Assembly: GCA_008694505.1 (NCBI GenBank)
Contig: VZDJ01000174.1
Span: 5,350,601-5,414,600 of the forward strand
DNA length: 64,000 nt
Direction: 5' to 3'
Source of the DNA: Cyanoderma ruficeps
Lineage: Eukaryota; Chordata; Aves; Passeriformes; Timaliidae
Below, piece after piece: positions 46,401 to 61,400 of the stretch. How positions within the stretch are numbered: the first letter of the stretch is position 1; each line of letters begins with the position of its first letter. A program made the position numbers and the translations under genes. The notes under the pieces were generated by a model. That model was given only the letters and a program-made list of their open reading frames with translations. It was not told where the DNA came from and searched no databases.

Positions 46401-49400
46401 TCAGTGTTCCAGCAGCACAAGTCTTAATTTGCTCTGATGTGCATGTTCTTGGTCTAGCCTCGAAGCTCTGTGGCCTGTGAAACCCAGCACTTTGTTTCAG
46501 TACCCTATTAGGAGGTGAATCCCATGCTCTGGTTTCTGTGGTTAGGCTCGGTGGCAGCTCCAGCTGTGACTTGCTGTGGTGTGCTGCCCTGTAGTGTAGA
46601 GGCCCCGTCCGCCTGCAAAGGAGGGTCAATTTTTTCTGTCTGAGCTCTCTGCAAGTGTGCTGGGTCTCAGTGCTTTGTTTGAGGCCAGCAGTGAATTTGT
46701 GAAGCCCAGCAGAGAGCTGTGACCGGCACCGCTGCTGTGGCTGCCTGGGGGGACAGGTGGGCTGAAGGAACCTGTTGGAAGCTCATGTTCAGTGGAAGGG
46801 GTGGTGGAATTTCTTTAGGTCATTTGAAGGCTGAGCTGCCTCACCAGCAGTGGTCCCATCTGGCTGTGTTGGTATGAGCTGCCTGGAAAAGACCAACTCC
46901 ACGGGTGTGACATTGTCCTGTTTGTTTTCTAATGTCATGCAAGCAGACTTTAGAACTGTTGCCAGGGGGATGGGAAATAGTCTCCCTCCCTTCCTGAAGC
47001 CTGTGTAGTACCAGAGAATGGTTTTCCTGCTGTTTTTAATCTGCCCTGAAGTACAACCTGTCCTGAAACAGCTCATCTGTTTTACAGTGGAGAGTAAGGT
47101 AGTGTCTGGGATGGGGCAATGGGCAGTGCTGACCCTTGGCATCGCTGTTGTTCTAGTTCTACAAAAATCTGCCTGCTGCAAGGCCACCCATAAACCATTT
47201 CTGTGCTGCGGGGCCTCCCTTCTGCTTGCTCTACATCCTGGCAAGCTGGCAGATCAGAAGGAAGCAGAATGGCCAATTGTGGACAGAAGTTTGTGGGTCT
47301 TGCCAGGTTTTGCTTCTGATGCTTTCTCCATGGGATCTACATTAAGAAATTAGAAGCCCTCATTATTTTGGAAAGTGACGGATCTGCTGACTCTGGAAAT
47401 AACACTTCCCAGTCAGTAGCAGTAGGTTTTACCTTTCTTCATCCAAGTTAATTTTCTTCTGAATTGAAAGCCTGCTCAAAATGTTCTTGAGTTCCTTATT
47501 GATGATGTTCAGGAGGAGTGAGGAGGATAACCAGGGCCAGCGAACAGAAACACAAGAGGCTCTGAAACCTGTTTTTCTTTTCACTTGGGGTCAAAAGGCA
47601 CATGAATATCTTCCGGCTATTTGCTTTAAATTGGCTTTCCAAAGGATGAGCACGGTTAGGTCCTCCCACACTTCTGATTGATGTTGCTATTGTCCCTTAT
47701 CTTGCTTCCGTTCCAATAGTTGCATCAGAAGATAATCCTTGCATATCATGACAGTTTTCCTTTCCCTTTTCAGCGGCTAGCCTGCTCAAGCCAAGCTGTG
47801 AGCTACAGGGAAACACTACTAAGAGATTTTACTTTTTGGAAAGTTTTTTCCCTTCTGTTGAGAACAGCGAGTTTGTTTTTCCCAAACCCTGTCAGCTTGG
47901 GTGCACCTGCCTGAGCTAGGGACTTTCCAGGTGCCATTGGCCTAAGAACTGGCTTCTGTAAAGCAAAGCTGTGTTTGTCTGGACTGTGTTTGTGACTCCA
48001 GTGCCACTGACAGAAAGCGATGACTGGAGACCACAGGTCAGAAGGGCACTGACTCCATCAGATCCTGCTGACAAAACAGGAGGATGTGGTGTGCAGTGGT
48101 TCTGCTGCAATGAGTGGGGGAAACAGCAAAGGAAAAAGAAATGGAAAAGCTTAGCTTTCAGTTGATGTTGAGTTACCTTCCACTGTCAGACCCTCAGCTT
48201 TATGTTATGCTTCTGTTGTGTTGGTGCAGTTGGTTAAGTCCTGGCCCTGCTCAGAGAGATCTGTGTGCAGCAAAATTATCTTTGCTTGGCAGCGTCTCTG
48301 GGTGCTGTTGGAGAGGTAGTGTTGAGCAGCTTGTGGTGGATATCTCCTGAGAGGCACAAACCCTCTACCATCACAGGGATGCCAGCAAATACCCAGGAGA
48401 GTAATAAAACTAGTCTTGAGCCTTGAGTGCTTATTGCTCCTCTACTGTAGGCAACAGGAGCCTTGTCAGCCCCACAGTGCTCAGCACATGGGTGTAACCC
48501 TGGAGCTACCTTCATCTTCAGTGTTCCTCCAGCATCCCCCAGCTGCCCTAGAAAAGAGGCCTTGTGTGAGGTAGAAGTCATTCTTTGCTGGTTTTTTACC
48601 CAGAGTCTACTACAGCACTGGTCTCACACGGATTGGTGAGAGCACTGCACTGCTGAGAGAATCTTGGAGTGTTGTATAATCAAATTTCCACTTTTTTCCT
48701 GAGCACCTTTCTAAACTTGGTGGCAGGCTGAGTGCAGGGGTAGAGTGCCGAGGAGGATTTTTCTGAGGAAAATTCCTCTCTCAGACTTTTTAAGCTGTGG
48801 TAGGAGGATGACTAACTGTGGGTACACCCAGACATTTCCCTTTGGACACACCTAAACACACTCTTTCCAAGAAGAGGATCATGCCACCTTCCATTATGGG
48901 TGGAGAGAAAATTTAAAGGGAGACAAGACTTGTGAGTCTTAATGTCCATAAGGCTCCTGGTGTCAGAGTGAGGAATTTTAACAGAGCACAGTCTTGGGGT
49001 GATCTGTGGTGTATTGCTAAATGGGGTTTCTTCATTTCTTTGTCCTTCATCAGCAGATGTGTGTTATTTGTAGACAGCAGAGGCTGTTGGCTATTTTTAC
49101 ACTCAATTAAATTGTAACTTCATCGCTGGGGCCTCTGCTGCAAGAGCAAGTCAGGCAATGATCCAGACTGATTAATTATCAGCTTAATGCCTTTGGCAGA
49201 GGCGTTTTGCTGCTATTGTGGGGCATGGTCAGGGTACTGCTGCCCTTTGTGATGACAGGAAAACTTAGGGGTTGTGTGTGCTGTTCCCTTCATTGAGCTT
49301 GTTTAGTGACAGGATTAGGCTTGGCTGTATGGGCTGGCACATGTGAATAAGAGGTCCAGAGGAAATTAATCTGTAACACTTCTTGAACATAAGCCTCTGC

Positions 49401-52400
49401 AAAAATACGGCAAACTGTAATACTTTTCTTGATGTGGAAATGAGTGGGTTGGGCATTTTGCTTTGGTTTTCAGAGAAACTGGTAGCTTGCAAAATTTGGC
49501 TTGCAGTATTTTTTTCCTTGTTTTGTTAATGAAAAGATCATAAATATAGTGAAAGGATAAAAATGGACAAGAAGTAGTTTCTGCTGCTGAATCAGCTTGA
49601 GAGAAGTCCATTAGCCTGTTTGAGAAACTAGAATTCTCTTTAGACAGCTGAGTCTATTTCAACCACAGTGAGCTCTCCTGGCTTTTTCCAAACATGAGTT
49701 TGTTTCTGGGACCCTTCTTGAAATAGATGTTTAGTTTTGTTGGTGAAATTCTACAGATCTCTTTCTTGTAAGTGGGTCTTGAAATGCTGAAGCTGCAAAT
49801 GTGCAAGTTTGTTCTCCTTGCTACAGGCATCTGTGATTTGAAAATACCCTTGCTAGATGTTCCTCTGGTGCTGTGGGTGCAGCAGGGAGGCCAGTCTGTC
49901 TGGTGAGGTTGAATTTTCTGAGGGTGCTGTTGCCAGTGATGGTTGGGGAGCCACCAGCTTCTCTCCGTGAAGCCTTTCAGGCATTGCCCTCTTATCACAC
50001 CAACGCAGGGTGAAGAGATAAAACCACCAATCACCAAGGTCATGTTGTTGTTGGGCAAGTCAAGCAGAGAATCTCCCTTGCCTGTGCAGGTCCTTGTGTA
50101 ACCCTGGTCACTGCACACGCTGGCTGCCAAAAATCAATGACTTCCTTGGTGATGTTTGTTTGCAGAGTCTTTAAATAATGTAGAGTGGGAAAACAACCAA
50201 ACTGCAGAGTGTACATTAGCTGTTGGCTAATAAGATATGACTAATACCTTCTGCACTTGGTTTGTGTAAGCTCTGGTTCCTCTTTATTTTCTAAATAGGT
50301 AATAATATACTGAGCTTCCCCAAACCCTGCTGGCACTGTACATATTAAAGTGCAGAGTTACTGAGCTGCAGTGATCACAGCACATTTAGCCAAGAAGCGT
50401 CTATGAAAACTTTCTGTGGCAGTGATGAACTTGGTCTGTGCTGCAAAAATGACTTCAGATACTTCCTGTGTACCCAGCAGTTGCCTTGCAGTGAGTTCCC
50501 TGAGCAGCTGCATTGCATTTCTGGTGTATGTCATATCTTTTGGTACATCTAGGGCTGGAATTGCTGTAGAAGTGAAAGTCCTGGGTGTCTTCTATCAAAC
50601 TTGGTTTTATCCTGTTCCTGCTAAGGACAGCAGGAGCTGGTGGGCTTTGAATTCTCCTGAGAATTCTCCCTCAGTGCTTTGTCATGTGCAGAGCACTGCT
50701 TTGGGGTTGACAATGCTTGGGGTTTTCTTCTTGCACTGCTTCCCTGGGCTGGTGCTTTTAACCACAGGCTGGTTTCCCACTTCATCCACTGTGTGTGTGA
50801 AATTGGATGACTTCATGTGTGCTGCTTTCAAATGCAGGGGTTGAAAAACAAAGCCTGTTGAAAGAAGTGTTTGTCATGCAAGGAAGTGCAACAAACACTT
50901 TCTTGAAGTATCACAGAAAATTTCTTTTTTGAACAAACAAGGGGACTTCTAAAAGCTCAGCTGGGCTTGGCAGTGAGAACAGCTGTAAGAATCGAGGGTG
51001 GCCCTGGTGGACACTTGAGCCCCTCCAGGGGTGGTGGCCAGTTCCCCTGCAGCTGTGGCTGAGTCTCTCAAATCACAAATAACTCATCTTCCTCCTCTCT
51101 CCCTCTCTTCTTCCAACCAGTCTTCAGCAAACATCTGGAAACCCAGATTTCATGTTGTGAGGTTAAAAGAGGATAGAAGAGAAAGCGAGAGGTGCTGAGG
51201 ACTCGGCATTGACAACAGCAGGCAATTTGGTACAACTTGATGGGATGCAGAGTCCTGTGGACAGACCAGGGTGAAAGGGCTGAGAGCAGACAGTGGAGAC
51301 TGCCTGGAAACTAAACAGCTGCCAGGGTGGAGGCTAGGGGTTTTGAAATGGTTCAGGTCAGAAGAGGAATCAGGTGCACGGGTGTCTAAACAGCCTGTGA
51401 GTAAAGTCATGCTGTCCTGGAGCCCTGGAAATGGAATACCTTGCTCTGCCTCTGCTCTCAGGACTTTTCCACTCACCCACACAGTTGTTGCCTGTGAATA
51501 TCTGCAGCTGAGCCTTAAGAGTGACTTCTAGCTTATAGGCTTTTAGGAGTGACTTCTAGCTTACAGTTTGTATCTAGTAGGTCTACTTCTGTCTGACTTC
51601 TGTTTCAGCAGCAGGATTTAGTCATTTAGCCTCCCTGGGACCCAGGGTTGAAATATTTGGCTGTTTTCAAGTCTGTTCTTTGGCAGTGGTTTGGTGGCTC
51701 TGCTGGACACTTGCCAGGTAGCTGCTGGTGTCACCAGCTGCTGCACAGCCACCAAGGTCGCTGTTGTGGCTCTGTGGTGCTGTGTTTTTATGGGACACAT
51801 CTCTGCACTATCCTGCACTTGTACAATGGATTTAGGCACATTTCCCAAGGGCTGGGGAGAGGCAGGAGGTGAACTCCCAAGCTGGTGAGAGCATCACAGT
51901 GCAGCACCTGTAGTGAACTTAGGAAGATGAGCATTTGGCCTGGACTTTGCTGGTGTTGACCCCTGTTACAATCCAGAAAGCTTTGGCCACCTGATAATGG
52001 CACTGTTAAGGCATGCAGAAAATGTGGGTGGCAAATGTTACGTTTTTTGTCTGAGATCTTTCCTGTTTGCCCTCTAATGGAAGGTGAGTCTCTTGGGCAC
52101 TTTTCAGCCATGGAGTTGAATTGCAGGTCCTGAAGTTGTGCTGCTCTTATCTTTCTGTTCAGCCTAGTGCTCCTCATGTGGGCACAGCTGCTATAAAGGG
52201 CCAAGTTAAATGTGGAAATGATTAAGGCTCTAAGATAGCAGTGTGCCAGCATCTGTGTTGCGTGCCACTGTTAATCTCTGGAGCCCGAAAGGACATGGAG
52301 ACCCAAGCCACAATACAGGAGATCAGCTTGGTTAAACAGATGCACTCTCACAAATCAATAATATGCTGAAATACCTGGCATTTTCAAAGCAAGCAGTCTT

Positions 52401-55400
52401 CCAGGAATTAAACTATAATGTTTTTACCCTTTCTTCAGTCTGACTCATAGCAGAGAGCAGATTATCTTTTTAAAAGGTAACACAGCAATTAAATGTCTGA
52501 AATATTTCAGTGCATAAATCCCTTATTTTTCCATTTTCTATTTCCCCAGGAACTGGCAAACTCTGTCTATTTGGTTATGGAGGTAAGTGTCCTTTTCTTA
52601 ATTTTTTTAAACCTTCTTTCCCTCCTTTTCTCTCTTTTTTTTATTTTTTAAACTCATTTTAAGCAGACTAGCATGTTTCATAAGTGGTCCTTTCTGTTGG
52701 CAGTCTCACCTGTGAGGCTTTGTTAATCTAATCTGCAGCTCAGGCCTTGGAGAGTGTGGGTGCAGAGAGCAGCCAGGGGATTTTTCATCTTGCTGCTCTC
52801 GAAAGGTCGTGCAGGCAAAGGCTTAAGCAGTCAGACACTGAACCTCAGGGGTCAGATGGGTGCCGAGGGGGAATGTGTGTTGCAGGCAGAGAGAATGTTC
52901 TGGACACAGATTACCTGCAGAGCCTCTGAATGTTTCCCTTCCTCTGCAGTTCTCACTTGGAGTCTTGTTGACTTTTCTTAATGATGTGGAACACCGATGT
53001 GAGGAGTTTCAGTTTTCAGCTGTGTCCACTCCCAGGCTTTCCTCAAACAGCTTTCTGGTGGTGTCTCCAGTGGTGACCCCTCTGCTTTGTTCTGGTTTTA
53101 TCTTTCTCTCTGATGTGCTTGAACATGGATGTGCACTAAAGCTGGTGTATCATTATGCAACATAACATTTAGGGGAAATAGGACAGGAGGGGAACCCAGA
53201 GGAATGGGGTTTTTCCTGCCAACTTCTGAATATATATTTTGACATGTGTGATTATTTATGTTTAAATACTGTGATAAGCCTGCCATCCTACTGAAGTTTA
53301 CTGTTTCTCTTTTTAATCTTTGGTTTGCCCTGTATTAACTGAGACTTTTGTTCTGTTTGCAGTACTGTAATGGTGGTGACCTGGCAGACTACCTTCACAG
53401 TAAGTACAGCAGTATGGAGAATATCCTCAGTGAGGTTCACCCTTCATACTCATTTGAAAACTGAGAAGCCATGGCAATAAAAGCTGATCTTGTGGTCCTT
53501 TCTATGTAGGTCAGTAGTGACTATTGTCAGTAGTTATATATTTTAGTTACAATGGTCTTATATACTAAACATATTTCAACACTGCTGGGGACACAGTTTG
53601 TCTTTTCTTGGTGACTGGCAAAAAGCTATTTATACTGAAGCCTTCCTGTTCCATAGTGTTGGATTAAAATAAGATCCCCAGAGTATATTCTCTAAGTTTA
53701 CCCCTAAGGTGTTCGCACATCTAGGGCAGAACATATTTCCTGTTTCAGCATAGTGAGGATGGCTGTGGTGCAGCCAGTAGTGCTGTGAAGGTGACAAAAC
53801 GAATAACTTTGGGGCCTTCTGGAGAGTATAGCACAAGTATCTGGGACTGTGGTGCCTTGAAGAGCCTTTTGGTGAGACTCAGGAGTGTCTGCCATCAAGC
53901 CAAATGCTTTGCAGCTCATCCAGCTGTATTGCTGGGACTCAGGCAACCCCTCAAGGTATCTTTCAGTGCAGCACAGGACCCTGTACCTGATTTGTGAGAA
54001 TCACCTTGCACCTCAGTACCTAGAACAGGTAGGAGGATGAAATGTTTAACAGTATACTTGGCTGCACTCAGACACAGCCTTTTTTTTTCTTTTTTTCCCT
54101 TTTTTTTTTCTTTTTTCTTTGGCCCTCACTGAGTTTTTTTCCATTAAAGTAGCTTTCTGGTTGTTTTGCATGTTAACTACAAGATTACTAAATGTGAAGA
54201 GACAACTTTAATCTCATTTCATGTGTGGCTCTGGGTCATGGTTAAACAAAGTTTGTTCACATTGTTCAAATTAAAAGCTAGTCAGCTGGATAATACTTCA
54301 GGCTCCTTATTGAGGTATGTGATGCCTGGAAATGGCAAAAATTGAAGGATTAAAAGATAAATTTACATTTGCCCTACAGCTAGTGTTGGTGTCCCTAGAA
54401 TAATAATTTGGGGCTTGATGCTAGCATGTCACGCTCTTCCTGCAGGGTAATGAATTATATTTGTGGACTTGAATTTTCAGAAGGGGTTTAGTACTTAAAG
54501 GAAAAAGAATATTCTGTCTTTCATGTATTCTGTTTTTTTAAAGTGTGGGTGAGATAGAAGTGACAGGTGTTTGTTTTTTAAAATCCAGGTTTAGGTGCTT
54601 TGTCTTAGATATATTTTGCACCTGTTGGGTATTGCTTTGCTCTAAAAGGAGCATCTTTAGTGGTGGCAGAATGCTCTATGAACACCAGTGGAGGATGGCT
54701 TTGTATTTGGTACCTTCTTTTTCTTCCTGAATGCAAATGCAAATTTTATAAAACAAATGCTTTTAAAAAATAGTGAAACTTCAGTTTTTACCAGTGTATG
54801 GGCTTTGAAAGTGAAATATTTTACTTTCATGCACATGAAGTGAACCTTGATCTTAAAGCTGTGCCCTCTCAGTTGCCAACCTGTGTGTGTAAATAAGAAA
54901 TTATAGAAACAATGACAGAAACAAGAATTTATAGAAAATCTTTTGGTCTGTACTACTTCTGCATGTACATTGTTGCCTCTTCCCTTCTGTCACCCTCCCC
55001 CCCCCAAAAAAAAAAACCCTCAAAAAAAAAATGAAGCATGCAATTAGTTAGGCTGTTAATACAGCTCACTTCCTGGTTTATCAATTGAAATTACTCAGGA
55101 AGTTGATGGCTAGTTTGAGAAAGTGACAATGAATTGTATTTTCAAATAAAATTCAGTTTTATCTCAGTTTGGTTTGTTTGAGTATTACCTGGTGCAAGAC
55201 TTGATCATTCTTTGCCTGAGTTCACGTGAGAAAGTTAACCTTTAGCTGCTTTTACCAGTAAAATATTTTGGTTTGGCAACTGTAAAGATTGTTGTGACTG
55301 GGAAGTTGGTGCTTAGTTTTATTTTAACTCTTTAACACTTGTGTGCTGGTTGCCAGTGAAGAAAACCCAGCAGGCACCGATTTCCAGAGGAGGAGTCACT

Positions 55401-58400
55401 AAGGGGCTGCAGCAAGAATGTTTGGTTATTCCCATCACTGCCAGATCCCAGAGCCTAGATAAGTGTCAGCTTTCTGCATCCCACTACAGGCTCCTGTGGG
55501 ATATCTTCTCTTCCAGCTTCTGCAGGTGCCCAGGGTGCTTTTGACAGGAGTGGTTTTTCACTGAAAACTCATCTTGGAAAGTTTAGATTTCATCAGTAGT
55601 TGACTGGTACTCAGGAGGCTCATCTCTATTCAGTGGTTATTTTGCTGCTTCAGTTATTTTGATAATTGTGCGATGGTGTTTAATTGCAGCATCTACTTTC
55701 CCACTGACTCCTCAGACATTTGTGCTGGTAGTTCCTGTAACACTTAAGCAAGCAGCGCATGCAAATCCCCTGGTTCTCATTGAATGAGTTGCTTGTAAGC
55801 TTCCAGATCCATTCTGCCCTCTAATTACAGGCATTAGGCAATGTGGTAATTCCATGTTGAGTCCAAAGGCACTCTAATTCTCCTTGTCTTCATGACTGGA
55901 GGACGTGCATAGGTGCACGTTGCAGTGCACTCTGTGTGTGTGTGGCTGGGTTATGGTGTTGGGCAGCCCCATCCATCTCTGTGGGACAACCCAAGGCTGT
56001 GTGTGTCTGGCTGGGTTATGGTGTTGGGCAGCCCCATCCATGTCTGTGATATAACCCAAGGTTGTGTGTGTGGCTGGGTTATGGTGTTGGGCAGCCCCAT
56101 CCATGTCTGTGACATAACCCAAGGCTCTGTGTGTTCTGCTCAGCGCAGCTGCTGTGGTACTGGTGGTGTCCTTTGGTGGTACAATGGAGTTTCCCTTCTG
56201 GGAGATCTTGAGATGTTGCTTTCACTGGAGGCCATCATATATTGGACTGAGAGTGGCAGGTCTCTGCTGTGCGTGGTAGAGCTGTGGGAAGTGTTACAGA
56301 AGTGACCAGCTTCTGTACAGGAATAACTGGAATTCTGTGTCCTTAGGTACTCAAGAGGTCAGAGCAGGCTGGTCTGAAATTCCTTCTTAAATTCTGTGAG
56401 TTGGCATTGGCACAGGCTGTTATGGACACTTCATAAGAGCATATTTGTGACTTTGCTTAAAGCTGTCATTTTTGTATCATATGAGGGAATTTCTTGCTTT
56501 GACCATGACACATCCAGGGAGCTTTGATCTTTCTAGTCCATCCCAAGTGGTGCAAGGGAACCTTTTGCAAACCAGAGGTGTGAAGCATTGCTCTGTAGCT
56601 TTTCTCCTTCTACAGCCAGGTAATTAAGAAGGTCTAATCCTATCACAGATATATCTGGCATAAGTCTTCTGACTTGTACAGGAGATTCACAGGAGTGTCA
56701 CTGACCATGCCCTGCATGGCTAGAGGGGGTAGGTACAAGCCAGGCCCCAAACAAGTCAGCTTGGTCTCAGACTTCAATGTGACTTGGATTGGGCCCATGT
56801 TAGAGACACTTGTGACACGTGTGGGTAAGAGGAGATGTTCTTTTTCCTAAATAACTTCTCCAAAATGGTGTTGTAATACAACGTCAGTGGGTGTACTCCA
56901 GTACATCTACTCTTGGATCAGCTGACAGGGGCTGTTTATTGCAGTTTACCTGGCAGCCTCTTGCAGGTTGAACTCCTCAGAACAGGCTGACCAGGGCACT
57001 TCTTAGCTGGCTTCATCTTTTTTCTTCTACCTCTAGAGCTCAAGGCATGTAGGCCCCACAGTGACCCAGAGTAAATATTTTCTCTGATCTACTGACCTGA
57101 GCAGCCCAAGGCAGTAGGCAGAGTGCCTCATCACTGAAGTGGAGCCCATGAAAATAAACACAGGGATATTATTGCTTCTCAGTAATGGCAGAGTAGGGCT
57201 TGTGAAACAGCATCCTCTGCAAGAATGTATTGCTCACCACATCCCACAGGGATGCCCAGACTTTAATGCAAGATTAGTATTTTGCCAGAAGTTTTCTGGT
57301 GAAGATGAGAATATCCCTTTTTTACAGGGACGGACTTACAAGTTTTTTTTCTTTGAGGTGTAGCAAGGGAAGAGTTGTTTTGCTCTCCACTAGTTTGGTT
57401 TTTTTTGATGGCACCTAAATTGAATGAGTTTTCTGTATCTTCTCCTTCCCTCTGCTGTTGGTAGCTGGTCTGGGAGGACTTTTGCAGACCAGTGTCCTGA
57501 AGTAATTGAAAATGTCAGTTGTATTTATGTTTCTGTCCTTCAGTTGCAGATTGCTGCTGTCACACAGGAGACTGATGGGCTCAGTATGAGAGATAAGGAG
57601 TTTTGTTTTCCAGTGTTACAGCCTGTTTGTTAATGGAGGGAGGCAAAAGGGTATTGCTTCTACCCTCCCCAAGGGACTGCCTGTCCCTTCTCTATTCCTG
57701 AGGGCAGAGCCCCAATTTCCCAGTCCTGCCTTCCTACCTGGCTTTGAGATTTAATGCTGCTGGAGGATCCTGCAGACCTCTCTGGCTGGTTTTGCAGCAC
57801 TGCAACATGGTAGCTCCACTCTGCTACTGCAGTTGCACTGAGGAAATATGTCTTCAGGCTCTAGACGCCAGTTTAGATTCTCTGTGCCGGGAAGACAGTT
57901 CTTTTGCAGGGCTGAGAACATTGTTTGGACTTCTGTGAAGTGGAAAAACTTAAATTCTGCAGGAACACGTAGTTTAGAAGCCCCATTTTCTATGGATGAA
58001 TGGATTTTTGTGATCTTGGTAGCAATGTTGTTGTTTTCAGTATTATAAAGAGCTGGAATTGACATCAGGGAGGCTGAGCTGGTTTGCTGAGGGCTGGTGG
58101 CTGGTGCTGTGTTAACCTTGTAGCCACCAAATTATCTAAAGGCCAGGGTAACGCCTTAAAGCCATGGCACATTGTTGAGACTGCAGGTCAGGACAAGGCT
58201 CCCCACAGTTCCTCTGCTAGAGGCAGAGTGTGTTTAGCCAGGGGCTGGTAGTTGCCTGCTGCCTTAATAAAAATTACCAAGTTTCAAGTCTTGCTTCATG
58301 TTTGGGGCAGGGCGATCAGCCCGTCCTTTCCTGGGCCTGAGCTGAATTGGGAAAAAACCACTTTTGAATTCCTGCTGTTTTGTTTAAAAATGGTATTTTA

Positions 58401-61400
58401 ACCATTCCTGAATAGATTTCCTTGAGTATAAACTGCCGAAGTACTGCAGAGCCCTTTTGTTGGAGAGAATATTGAGCACAGCTAAGAGATGCTGGACTTT
58501 TAATAGACAGAAAATGGGACTGAGTACAGTGTGATATTTCAGCAGGAGATTGGGGAAATCTTTGTTAAAGATGAGGTAGGGCTTTCCTCAGAAGATACAA
58601 GTGTGTTTCAAAGACTTGCATCTGAGCTGCCTCTTAGTATCCTTAAAATCCTTCACAGAATCTCCCCTTCTGGGAGAGGAGTCTTGTGAGCTGCAGAGTG
58701 CCAGTTCATGAGGAAAAAGGCTCAGTGAGGGAAGGGAAACTCTATATACATGTGCACTGCTCTCACGTGTTGTGAGTCCAGGACCACCTGATAGCCATGG
58801 TGACACTTTAGCTGTGCTTGTGCCTCCTAGAGCAGTGAGGCTTGGGAATGGTGGGAGTTTATTTTCTGTTCTAAGCGCTGCTTAACTTATCTGTGTCCCT
58901 TGCTGCCTCCCATCCATGTATTTTAAAAGTTAGATTTTTTAATTTCCTGTGTTGTGTTAAAGCTGTGTGCAGCCTCAGCTGTGTTTTCATAAGGATTCCT
59001 CCCTTCTAGCTGACTGGATAGAATGGTGTTTTGAAGCTCCTGCCAGTCTGTTTTAATGTCTTACTAGAGAACAGCTGGAACAACTCTCATGAAGTCCCAA
59101 GTCATTTACAGGGACTTTTGCAAAAAGAAATCATTTTATTCCAGTAGAATGGTGCCTGCTTGAAGCCTGACTTGCTCAGTGACTGACAAGGAGGAAGGCT
59201 GGTAGCACTGTTGATCCTGTGGTTTGCTTAGCAGGCTGTTTCCAGCTTTGGCAAGAGTTTCATACGTATGGTTCTTAAAATAACGAGAGCTGATGTCGCA
59301 CTGCTCTGATTAGAAGAGCCAGTTGAAAATTATTTTAATCCCTTCAATATTTATTTTCACACCACAGTCCCTGGGAAGCCTATATCTCAGGAGAGGCCAC
59401 TTCAGAGCTTCTATATTTGCAGATTTTGGTCACTAATGCATTATTTTAAAAAAATTGGCTTGTGAAAACATTTTGAGACATTCCTGCTGTATCTGTGGAT
59501 GTAGGGTGAAGGGTGGCAGGTGATGGTTTCCAGGGGTCATTTGGTAGGATTTTTTTTAAGTACTAGACTGTGGTTCAGCCAGACACTGGGTTTGGGATTA
59601 GAATTCTGGTTTGGTTGGGTGATGATGCACAAGGGTTAGGCCTAGACTCGGATTCATACCCTAAAGGTACAGATCCCTGCTGGCCATGTGCCCTAACCTA
59701 GTGTGAATTTAACCTATCAACATTTCCCAGGTCCAGCATGAGCCTTAATGACTCTTGCAGGCATAAATCCTGATCCTAATTGCCTTTCCTCTTAGCTCCA
59801 CCTTTAGACCTAGTCCTTGTGATAAAGCTCTGACCTTGGGTATCCAGCTCATGCTGACCATAGCTCACAGGCAGCCACAGTCCTGCCTGGTGCTTGCCTG
59901 GATCTGCCTGGCAGCTCTTGCTGAGGGAAGCCCTAAACCTCACCAAACGCCACTTTTGGACACAGTTAATAACCCAGATTCAGCACCCAGTGCTGCCCTG
60001 AGCTCACCATGAGAGACACGGGCCTGGAAACAGCCCTGACCACAGAATCAGTTGGGAATGCAAATGGTCTCCCTTGTTGCCTGTAGGAATCATTCAGAAT
60101 GGTGTGTGGGGAAAAGACATCATATGTGGGAATAAAATGACAAATTGCAGTTAATTGCTGTCAGACTCTGCCCTCTGGGCTCCTCAGAGAACTGGCATTG
60201 TAAGTTTTTCATCTGTGGTTATTTTTCTTTCCTCCTTCCCAGCTATGCGGACACTTAGTGAAGACACCATCAGGCTCTTTCTCCAGCAGATAGCAGGTGC
60301 CATGAAAATGCTGCACAGCAAGGGCATCATCCATCGGGACTTGAAGCCACAGAACATCCTCCTTTCCTATGCTGGAGGCAGGAAATCAAATCCCAACAAC
60401 ATTCGCATAAAGATCGGTAAGACACCGCTACAAACGTCACCCTAAGCACTCAGGAGTTTGGTGATGGATAGGTGGAAACCTCAATCTTACTTTGGGGAAC
60501 TGTCTAGGGGGAGGAAAGCATTTGTTCCATTTTAAAAACACCCTAATGGTTTTCATTCTTAGTTCCTCTGCTAAATGTAGCCTTCAGCTGCCTCCAAGCA
60601 GTAGGAGCAAAAGCTTTCTGCTCTGCCGGGACACAGATTTAACACAAAGGAATTGGGCAGGCCTTGCTCTGCTCCCAGTTGAATGGTGCCTCCCTCAGTA
60701 AAAACAAACACCAGCCTGCCCTGATTGGCTTGTAATCTCCAGGTTTGCCAAGAAATAAACAGAAGTTGTGACTTTTATCTTCAGCTTTTAACAGTATTGA
60801 GGTTAAATGTTGTTGTCCGAAGAGCTGACACTGCTTGCTCTCCTGGCTGGCCTCAGAGAGTGCAGTGGGTTGCCAGGCAGACCCAAAAGTGGGAGTTTTC
60901 TCAGTCTGACCCAGAGACAGGCTTCCCAGCTGCATCTTGAAGAAATTCACATTCTGCACATCAGGCAAGTGGCACAGATGGACCGGTAGTTGGGATGAGT
61001 GCTCCAGAAATCCAGTTACAGAGCACACATATTCCCTGTGGTCCCTCAAAAATAAGATGATATCACCCTGACACGTGGGCTTTTGCTTACGTTACGACTC
61101 AGAGCTGAAGCTGACACCAATTTGGTAAAACTGCTCTTCACCTTAACCTTGTGCTGTGGAGAAAGTGTTAGTGCTTTCCTTCAGCTGGGAAAGGAGGTCC
61201 AGTGGAAAAGTTTGAAATATTGCTGCTTGTTTGACTGAAGCGTTTTGATGTGTGTTTTGTTTTGTTTTTGTCAAGTGCAGAGTTAATATCTGTAAGGAAG
61301 GGATTGGGAGCTGCAAACACAGGCAGGAGGGCTGTGGGCACAGCTGCTCTTGGGTGTGATGTAACCTGCAACCCTCCTTGGTGCTCCCTGAGGAGTAGAT

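Larger units (their letters stand above)
53400..60242 (+). other. ULK1: ULK1 intron 5 (6.8 kb)
   Basis: Contains a pyrimidine-rich tract at 54078-54122, a poly-C/poly-A tract at 54995-55035, and a three-copy minisatellite at 55931-56135. The segment around 59640-59965 has many CCTAA/CCTAG-like words and may be a degenerate repeat. No coding exon seen. Confidence 0.75.

Noticed and set aside
55874..56122. Minus-strand frame with repeated [11 protein letters not shown] peptide
   Set aside because: It is the translation of a minisatellite, with no splice or start support.
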